6,171 nt of DNA, taken from NCBI GenBank assembly GCA_020696885.1, contig JAJFMS010000234.1, positions 1 through 6,171 of the forward strand. The letters are read 5' to 3'. This stretch comes from Armatimonadota bacterium. Lineage in GTDB: Bacteria; Armatimonadota; SYMT01. The notes below the pieces were generated by a model. That model worked only from the letters and a program-made list of their open reading frames with translations, made no database searches and was not told the origin of the DNA. Made by a program: the position numbers and the translations under genes. Positions 1-3,606 of this stretch are shown one piece after another. Numbering within the stretch: position 1 is the stretch's first letter; every line of letters begins with the position of its first letter.

Positions 1-66
1 TGGAGTAAGGGAGTAATGGGGATCGCAGGGTGTTGCGTACCGGCAGCGCATTACTCCTTTACTCCA
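1..66. repeat. Imperfect inverted repeat downstream of rmlB
   Basis: The left arm (1-18) and right arm (49-66, CATTACTCCTTTACTCCA) are complementary at 17 of 18 positions and enclose a 30-base core. Each arm contains two GGAGTAA-type units. The element starts 10 bases past the rmlB stop codon, so it could act as a transcript-end hairpin for that gene, although no T-run follows on the minus strand. Its arms resemble the octamer units of the larger element at 2645-2770. The element may extend past the left edge of the window. Confidence 0.7.
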
Positions 67-75
67 ACACCTACG

Positions 76-1089
76 CTACTTGCCCCACGCGCCTTCCTGA
101 ACCGCGAGGCGTTCCTGCAGCGGCCGCCACCAGTCCTGGTGCTGCTGGTACCACTCCACGGTGATCCGCATTCCTTCGTCGAAGCCGACCTCCAACTCCC
201 AGCCCAGCTCTCGCCGGATCTTGGCGCTGTTCAGCAGGTAGCGCCGGTCGTGGCCCGGGCGGTCCGGCACGTAGGTCTTCAGGCTCTCCGGCTTCCCCAG
301 CAGGCGCAGGACGTGGTCCGTGATCTCTTCCACGCTCTTCTCCACGCCGCTGCCGATGTTGTAGAGCTCCCCGATGCGGCCCTTCTTGAGGATCAGGTCG
401 ATTGCCTGGCAGTGGTCGGTCACGTAGAGCCACTCGCGGCGGTTCTGGCTGCTGCGGTAGAGGGGTAGGGGCCGGTCGTCGATCGCGTTCGCGGTGAACA
501 GCGGGATCAGCTTCTCCGGGTATTGGTACGGCCCAAAGTTGTTGGCGCACGTGGAGATGGTGGCGGGCAGGTTGAACGTTTCCTGGTAGCTGCGCACCAC
601 GAAGTCGCCGCCGGCTTTCGCCGCGTTGTAAGGCGTGCGCGGCCGGTAGGGGTGTTCCTCGCTGAAGCTGTCCGGGCTGTCCAGGTGCAGGTCGCCGAAC
701 ACCTCGCAGGTGCTCACGTGGTGGACGCGCGCCACCTTCGCCCGGCGGCAGGCTTCCATCAGCCCCTGGGTGCCGAGCACGTTGGTGCGGAAGAACGCCC
801 CGGGATCCAGGATCGCCCGGCTGTTGTGGCTCTCCGCGGCGAAGTTGACCACCACGTCCACCGCGTGCTCGGCCAGCAGGTGCTCCACCAGGTCCACGTT
901 GCCGATGTCGCCCCGCACGAACGCATACCGGTCCCCACACTGCGTCACCACGTCGTCCAGGTTCGGCAGATTGCCCGCGTAGGTGAGCAGGTCCAGGTTG
1001 AGCACCCGGTCGTCCGGGTAGCGCTCCAACCAGTAGCGGATAAAGTTCGACCCGATAAAACCGGCCCCGCCGGTCACCATCAGATTCAC
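76..1089 (-). CDS. rmlB: dTDP-glucose 4,6-dehydratase family (RmlB/RfbB), variant active site
   Basis: This is an NAD-dependent extended short-chain dehydrogenase of 337 aa, close to the usual RmlB length. The family removes water from dTDP-glucose to make dTDP-4-keto-6-deoxyglucose, a precursor of rhamnose and other deoxysugars for surface polysaccharides, in the cytosol. Seen in sequence: the nucleotide-binding motif GGAGFIG (7-13), AAESH (84-88), the catalytic pair Y154/K158 in YNAAK, NNFGPYQYPEKLIPL (183-197), a REWLYV segment (218-223) and DRPGHDRR (276-283). The catalytic T-D-E of characterised RmlB is T127-C128-E129 here, so the acid Asp is replaced by Cys, and the usual SHVDRS reads SHNSRA. 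These changes mean the exact substrate (dTDP- or another nucleotide-glucose) is uncertain. The start is GTG at 1089, chosen because AGAGGAG lies 7 bases upstream; an ATG three codons later would be 16 bases from it. No other rml genes are in the window. The gene is divergent from a tetR-type regulator. Confidence 0.9.
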   Translation of the reverse strand: MNLMVTGGAGFIGSNFIRYWLERYPDDRVLNLDLLTYAGNLPNLDDVVTQCGDRYAFVRGDIGNVDLVEHLLAEHAVDVVVNFAAESHNSRAILDPGAFFRTNVLGTQGLMEACRRAKVARVHHVSTCEVFGDLHLDSPDSFSEEHPYRPRTPYNAAKAGGDFVVRSYQETFNLPATISTCANNFGPYQYPEKLIPLFTANAIDDRPLPLYRSSQNRREWLYVTDHCQAIDLILKKGRIGELYNIGSGVEKSVEEITDHVLRLLGKPESLKTYVPDRPGHDRRYLLNSAKIRRELGWELEVGFDEGMRITVEWYQQHQDWWRPLQERLAVQEGAWGK

Positions 1090-1096
1090 GGATTAG

Positions 1097-1103
1097 CTCC
1101 TCT
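1097..1103 (-). promoter_or_regulatory. Ribosome binding site of rmlB
   Basis: The minus strand reads AGAGGAG, 7 bases before the GTG codon at 1087-1089. This supports the GTG as start over the in-frame ATG at 1078-1080. Confidence 0.75.
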
Positions 1104-1115
1104 GTGATCCCGCCC

Positions 1116-1138
1116 CGCCGGAGATCAGCCCTCCGGCG
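1116..1138 (-). promoter_or_regulatory. Leader hairpin upstream of rmlB
   Basis: CGCCGGAG (1116-1123) and CTCCGGCG (1131-1138) form a perfect 8-bp GC-rich stem around a 7-base loop. It lies 12 bases upstream of the rmlB Shine-Dalgarno sequence, inside the probable untranslated leader. No T-run follows on either strand, so a simple intrinsic terminator is unlikely. It could be a leader structure affecting stability or translation; this role is inferred. Confidence 0.5.
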
Positions 1139-1140
1139 TG

Positions 1141-1200
1141 GCCCTGCCTTCTATTCTAGTCGGGTGGGGAACGTGACGGCACCAACTCTGCAGGCAGGGC
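1141..1200. repeat. 9-bp perfect inverted repeat in rmlB upstream region
   Basis: GCCCTGCCT (1141-1149) is the exact reverse complement of AGGCAGGGC (1192-1200), with 42 bases between. If rmlB transcription begins near 1200, as the candidate promoter next to it would imply, the two arms would pair to close a large leader loop just upstream of the hairpin at 1116-1138. The spacing also allows a pair of separated protein-binding sites. Confidence 0.4.
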
Positions 1201-1206
1201 GGATGA

Positions 1207-1235
1207 TCTATAAGTCTGACTAACGGTCATATTTA
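1207..1235 (-). promoter_or_regulatory. Candidate rmlB promoter
   Basis: On the minus strand TATAGA (1212-1207) is a reasonable -10 hexamer. At 17 bp spacing the -35 position (1235-1230) reads TAAATA, only a partial match to TTGACA. Transcription would begin near 1200, giving a leader of about 110 bases. The TGAC/GTCA palindrome lies in the spacer, where a repressor would block RNA polymerase. Another -10-like hexamer, TAGAAT (1158-1153), has no good -35 partner. Confidence 0.3.
1211..1235. promoter_or_regulatory. Candidate TetR-family operator
   Basis: This is an imperfect 25-bp palindrome with core TGAC-N5-GTCA (1217-1229). Counting outward from the centre, 8 of 12 base pairs are symmetric. 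TetR-family regulators often bind such palindromes next to their own divergent promoter. It lies about 20 bp upstream of the -35 box of the tetR promoter and inside the candidate rmlB promoter. Binding by the neighbouring TetR protein is inferred from position only. Confidence 0.45.
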
Positions 1236-1255
1236 GATTTCAGATCAAAATCGGC

Positions 1256-1284
1256 TTGAATGCATTTCTGGACTGGAGTATAAC
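1256..1284 (+). promoter_or_regulatory. Sigma-70-type promoter of the tetR-family gene
   Basis: TTGAAT (1256-1261) and TATAAC (1279-1284) are separated by exactly 17 bp, a good match to the housekeeping consensus. The predicted start of transcription is near 1291, leaving a leader of about 40 bases. That leader begins with a possible stem, CGGCGG (1291-1296) with CCGCCG (1307-1312), around a 10-base loop. Confidence 0.65.
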
Positions 1285-1331
1285 ATTGAACGGCGGGCCA
1301 AAAGTACCGCCGGATACGGACCGACCCTTAA

Positions 1332-1955
1332 ATGACTGAAACCCACAAGGCGGAGACCGCCCCGGAAGGACGCCGGGAGCGGAGAGCCCGCGAAACGCGA
1401 CGGAAGATCCTGCAGGCAGCCGTGGAGCTGTTCGCCGAGCGCGAGATGGATGCCGTCACGGTGGAGGAGATCGCAACCCGCGCCGACGTGGCACGGGGCA
1501 CGGTGTTCAACCACTTCGCCAACAAAGAGAGCCTCTGCCAGGGGTTGGGTGAGCTGCAAATCGAAGCACTTCAGGACGCGATCCAGGAAGGCCGCATTGC
1601 CGGGCCGGGCGTGAGCGAGAAGATCGCCCATGCCATGCGGGTGATGTGTGACTTTCCCGGGCAGGATCCCGAGCGGTGCCGCACCTTCCTGACGCGCGGG
1701 CTGGCCTCCATGCAGCCCGGCGAGCTGCCGGAGCATCGGCGCCGGTGGTTCGAGCTCCTGGAGAGCTGGGTCCGGGAAGGTCAGGAGAACGGGGAGCTGC
1801 GGAACGATGTCCCGCCCTGCGAGCTAGCAGGGTTCATCATGGGGCTGCAGTTCCAGGCTACCCTGGTGTGGGCCTACGGATTCGTGCAGGGAACGCTGGC
1901 GGACCACATGGGCCGCGTGCTGGGGCTAGCGCTGGACGGGTTAAGGAAACGATAA
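1332..1955 (+). CDS. TetR/AcrR-family transcriptional regulator
   Basis: A 207-aa protein with the usual TetR length and plan. A basic N-terminal tail (14-25) precedes a TetR_N DNA-binding domain at about 24-70: RRKILQAAVELFAE, then the helix-turn-helix with VEEIATRA (44-51), ARGTVFNHF (54-62) and the closing ANKESL (63-68). The rest (about 75-207) is helical and would form the ligand-binding and dimer domain. That part is poorly conserved in the family, so the inducer cannot be predicted. An in-frame TAA lies directly before the ATG, and the next usable start falls inside the HTH, so the start is secure. There is no clear Shine-Dalgarno sequence in the 20 bases upstream. It is divergent from rmlB across 242 bp that contain a palindrome, which suggests autoregulation and control of rmlB. 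The sigma gene follows on the same strand. Confidence 0.93.
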   Translation: MTETHKAETAPEGRRERRARETRRKILQAAVELFAEREMDAVTVEEIATRADVARGTVFNHFANKESLCQGLGELQIEALQDAIQEGRIAGPGVSEKIAHAMRVMCDFPGQDPERCRTFLTRGLASMQPGELPEHRRRWFELLESWVREGQENGELRNDVPPCELAGFIMGLQFQATLVWAYGFVQGTLADHMGRVLGLALDGLRKR

Positions 1956-1995
1956 GCAGTTGCGAGCCACGCCTGAGCGCAGTGCGGCGCAGGTG

Positions 1996-2024
1996 GGTGC
2001 ACTTCGGGGGCCGAAGGCCGCACC
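1996..2024 (+). other. Hairpin in the tetR-sigma intergenic gap
   Basis: GGTGC (1996-2000) pairs with GCACC (2020-2024) and CTTCGG (2002-2007) pairs with CCGAAG (2011-2016) across a GGG loop. This gives an 11-bp stem with a small asymmetric bulge. No T-run follows, so it is unlikely to end transcription by itself. It lies 36 bases upstream of the sigma start and may process or stabilise a tetR-sigma message. No convincing promoter is visible in the 104-bp gap. Confidence 0.45.
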
Positions 2025-2043
2025 GACGGGGCGGGCTCCAGAA

Positions 2044-2048
2044 AAGGA
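2044..2048 (+). promoter_or_regulatory. Ribosome binding site of the sigma gene
   Basis: AAGGA, preceded by further A residues, lies 11 bases before ATG 2060 and 5 bases before an in-frame TTG at 2054. The spacing makes the start ambiguous by two codons (TTG-AAG-ATG). I favour the ATG. Confidence 0.5.
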
Positions 2049-2059
2049 CGTACTTGAAG

Positions 2060-2638
2060 ATGGCTACCGTAATGCGACCGGAGAGTGAAGTTGCGCGGTT
2101 GGTCAGTGAGAACCACTCCCTGGTGGAGTGGAGCGTCAATCGCTACCTGTCGCGTCACCACGTGCAGGGAATTGAGCGGGACGATCTCGTCTCCTGGGGG
2201 ATGATGGGGCTGCTCTCGGCGGCGCGGGCGTTCGATGCCGGCCGCGGCTTGCGCTTCTCCACCCTCGCTTCCGTCGCGATCGAGCGCTCGATCTTGCGCG
2301 GCGCGATGCAGGCCGGCAACCAGAACTCGGGGGCGCTGAGCCTGGACGAGGCGCTGTCGGAGTCGAGTGCCGCCGAAGGTGAGACCCGCTGGATCGAGAC
2401 GCTGCGGGATGACGGGGCGGAGCGCCAGATCACGCGTACCGAAGAGCTGCAGGAACTGGGGCGCGCCATGGACCGGCTCCGGCCGGAGCAGCAGCGGCTG
2501 ATCCGCCTCCACTTCTTCCAGGGCTATTCGCTGGCCGACCTCGCCCGGCAGTGGGGCACCACGCGGCAGGCGGTGGCCGGTCAGCTCCGGCGCGCGCTGC
2601 GCAGCATGCGCCGCGGGCTTGAGCCCGCGTGGTTTTAG
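2060..2638 (+). CDS. Small sigma-70-family RNA polymerase sigma factor
   Basis: A 192-aa sigma factor (from ATG 2060) that directs RNA polymerase to a promoter set not known from the sequence. Region 2 spans about 11-84: a helical start (LVSENHSLVEWSVNRYL), the core-binding block DDLVSWGMMGLLSAARAFD (41-59) and the promoter-melting and -10 reading block LRFSTLASVAIERSILRG (64-81). Region 4 spans about 137-184, with the -35-reading HTH in LADLARQWGTTRQAVAGQL (158-176). The length suits an ECF factor, but region 2 reads like group 3 (SigF/FliA/SigB-like) factors, and the linker keeps SLDEAL (94-99). Region 3 is not recognisable in the roughly 50-residue linker. No anti-sigma gene is adjacent. 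The open frame continues upstream to 1676, but that stretch is an out-of-frame shadow of the tetR gene. Confidence 0.88.
   Translation: MATVMRPESEVARLVSENHSLVEWSVNRYLSRHHVQGIERDDLVSWGMMGLLSAARAFDAGRGLRFSTLASVAIERSILRGAMQAGNQNSGALSLDEALSESSAAEGETRWIETLRDDGAERQITRTEELQELGRAMDRLRPEQQRLIRLHFFQGYSLADLARQWGTTRQAVAGQLRRALRSMRRGLEPAWF
2612..2636 (+). terminator. Terminator-like hairpin overlapping the sigma 3' end
   Basis: CGCGGGC (2612-2618) and GCCCGCG (2623-2629) form a perfect 7-bp GC stem with loop TTGA, which can zip one pair further. TGG and a run of four Ts (2633-2636) follow. The hairpin encodes the last residues of the sigma factor and the T-run reaches into the stop codon (2636-2638). The short T-run makes it a modest intrinsic terminator. 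Confidence 0.5.
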
Positions 2639-2644
2639 TGATGG

Positions 2645-2770
2645 GGAGTGATGGAGTAGTGGAGTAGTGGGGAGTAGTGGAGTAGTGGGTGGGAAGTCAC
2701 GGCGCGAAGCGCCGTATGTTCCATCACTCCACTACTCCATCACTCCATCACTCCATCACTCCATCACTCC
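2645..2770. repeat. Octamer-built long inverted repeat between convergent genes
   Basis: The left arm (2645-2686) is GGAGTGAT followed by four GGAGTAGT octamers, with two extra Gs after the third unit. The right arm (2723-2770) is six contiguous octamers of the opposite sense: ATCACTCC, ACTACTCC, then four ATCACTCC. Between them is a perfect 7-bp hairpin, ACGGCGC (2699-2705), GAA, GCGCCGT (2709-2715), flanked by GGAA and TTCC. The whole can fold into one long hairpin with a GC-rich tip. It sits between the convergent sigma and glycine-rich genes and could shield or end both transcripts. Translated frames here are low-complexity and not genes. Confidence 0.85.
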
Positions 2771-2781
2771 AGCATCACTTC

Positions 2782-3303
2782 CTACTTCTCTCGCTCCGGT
2801 CGTGCGCCGCCGCCCCCGGCACCGCCACCTGACCGGCCACCCAGAGCACCGCCGCCACCGAAGCCGCCTTCGCCGCCCGATCGGCCGCCACCGCCGAAGG
2901 CACCACCGCCGCCACCGAAGCCGCCTTCGCCGCCCGGCCGTCGTCCGCCGCCAGGGCCACCCGCGGGCATCGGCAGCTCGGCCTGCCCCTTGAGCCGCAG
3001 CGTGCCGGCATCATAGGCCAGGAGCTGGTTGCCGCGAAGCACGAATACGGTCGTCTGGTTGGCCGTCATGGTGGCGCCGCCCATCATGCCCATGCCCGGC
3101 CCGCCGAAGCCGCCGCCCGGGCCACCGAAGCCGCCACCACCACCCGGGCCGAAGCCACCACCGCCGAACCCACCTTCACCGCGCCCGGGGCGCTGCTGGT
3201 CGCCCTGGGCCAGCGCGCGCTGGCTCACCGCCACGGTGGCGCCGGCCAGGGCCAGCGCGCCCATCCCTAGACCTACCCACCGACGAATTCTCTGGCTGAT
3301 CAT
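2782..3303 (-). CDS. Secreted glycine-rich protein with one propeller-blade-like segment
   Basis: A 173-aa protein with a Sec signal peptide: basic MISQRIRR, a hydrophobic core (about 9-27) and a likely signal-peptidase cut after ALA32. The mature part starts Q33. Residues about 39-78 and 113-167 are glycine-rich, with GGFGGGG and GGEGGFGGGG units. Between them is an ordinary segment of about 35 residues (79-113) containing TTVFVLRGNQLLAYDAGTL (84-102), which looks like a single PQQ/WD-type beta-propeller strand set. I do not recognise a characterised family. It is probably extracytoplasmic, perhaps structural or surface-bound. The start ATG 3303 has AGAGG 7 bases upstream. The charged end (ARPEREK) follows the last glycine run. 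It is divergent from the TPR gene. Confidence 0.75.
   Translation of the reverse strand: MISQRIRRWVGLGMGALALAGATVAVSQRALAQGDQQRPGRGEGGFGGGGFGPGGGGGFGGPGGGFGGPGMGMMGGATMTANQTTVFVLRGNQLLAYDAGTLRLKGQAELPMPAGGPGGGRRPGGEGGFGGGGGAFGGGGRSGGEGGFGGGGALGGRSGGGAGGGGARPEREK
2847..2936. repeat. 33-bp exact direct repeat inside the glycine-rich gene
   Basis: Positions 2847-2879 and 2904-2936 are identical over 33 bases, offset by 57 bp (19 codons, so in frame). Both encode the SGGEGGFGGGG-type unit on the minus strand. Exact identity at DNA level, including third codon positions, suggests recent duplication or gene conversion. Recombination between copies would remove 19 residues without a frameshift. Confidence 0.8.
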
Positions 3304-3384
3304 CTCTCCCCCTCTTCGTTATGTGCCGTCCGGCCCAATGAACGGGACGGAGCGCGACCTGCTGACGGTTAGACTGTAAGCCCC

Positions 3385-3406
3385 TGTCAAGAGTTGCTGT
3401 TTGACA
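3385..3406. promoter_or_regulatory. Inverted TGTCAA/TTGACA pair (back-to-back -35 boxes or operator)
   Basis: TGTCAA (3385-3390) and TTGACA (3401-3406) are perfect complements separated by 10 bases. Read outward, each is an exact -35 consensus for one of the two divergent genes. However, the sequences 16-18 bp outward are not -10-like (TCATTG on the plus side, CGTCAG on the minus side). It may therefore be an operator, or use another sigma factor or an activator. Confidence 0.4.
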
Positions 3407-3434
3407 ACACCGGCGGGGCCGTTTCATTGGGTGT

Positions 3435-3448
3435 CCGGATAAATCCGG
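3435..3448. promoter_or_regulatory. CCGGAT-AA-ATCCGG palindrome
   Basis: CCGGAT and ATCCGG are perfect 6-bp inverted half-sites around an AA centre, about 160 bp upstream of the TPR start. It could be a binding site for a dimeric regulator. Nothing in the window identifies that regulator. Confidence 0.35.
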
Positions 3449-3593
3449 CAATCACCGTCTCCTTGTGACGTCCCACACTCCGGCCGGTTCCCGTGATCCT
3501 CCGCGCACGAGCGGTTTCACGCACCGGCGATGCGTGAACTGAGCGACAAGCGACGAACGTAGGTATGGAGTGCTGGTTGAGGTTGCATGTCCG

Positions 3594-3599
3594 AAGGAG
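3594..3599 (+). promoter_or_regulatory. Ribosome binding site that sets the TPR gene start
   Basis: AAGGAG lies exactly 7 bases before GTG 3607. The upstream in-frame ATG at 3565 has no suitable Shine-Dalgarno sequence, so the GTG is the better start. Confidence 0.75.
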
Positions 3600-3606
3600 T
3601 CACCGG

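Larger units (their letters stand above)
3304..3606. other. Noncoding divergent intergenic region
   Basis: About 300 bp between the divergent glycine-rich and TPR genes. It holds the Shine-Dalgarno AGAGG of the minus-strand gene (3311-3315), a TGTCAA-N10-TTGACA inverted pair, a CCGGAT-AA-ATCCGG palindrome and the Shine-Dalgarno of the TPR gene. I see no credible small gene and no clear -10 hexamer at 16-18 bp from either TTGACA. Confidence 0.6.

Noticed and set aside
71..940. Second minus-strand frame and several plus-strand frames inside the rmlB region
   Set aside because: They are GC-rich shadow frames. Only the 76-1089 frame shows conserved family motifs along its whole length.
1676..2059. 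Longer open frame that would extend the sigma factor N-terminus by 128 residues
   Set aside because: It runs out of frame through the end of the TetR gene, is Arg/Ala-rich shadow translation, and region 2 of the sigma factor begins only after ATG 2060 with a ribosome binding site nearby.
2645..2770. Possible CRISPR array because of short regular repeats
   Set aside because: The units are 8 bp, contiguous without spacers and occur in both orientations; no cas gene is present.
2667..2993. Plus-strand frame with repeated HHSITPS-like residues
   Set aside because: It is the translation of the octamer inverted repeat followed by the antisense of the glycine-rich gene; not a protein.
3029..3379. 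Plus-strand proline-rich frame
   Set aside because: It is the exact antisense of glycine-rich codons and has no ribosome binding site; the minus-strand gene has a signal peptide and a good ribosome binding site.
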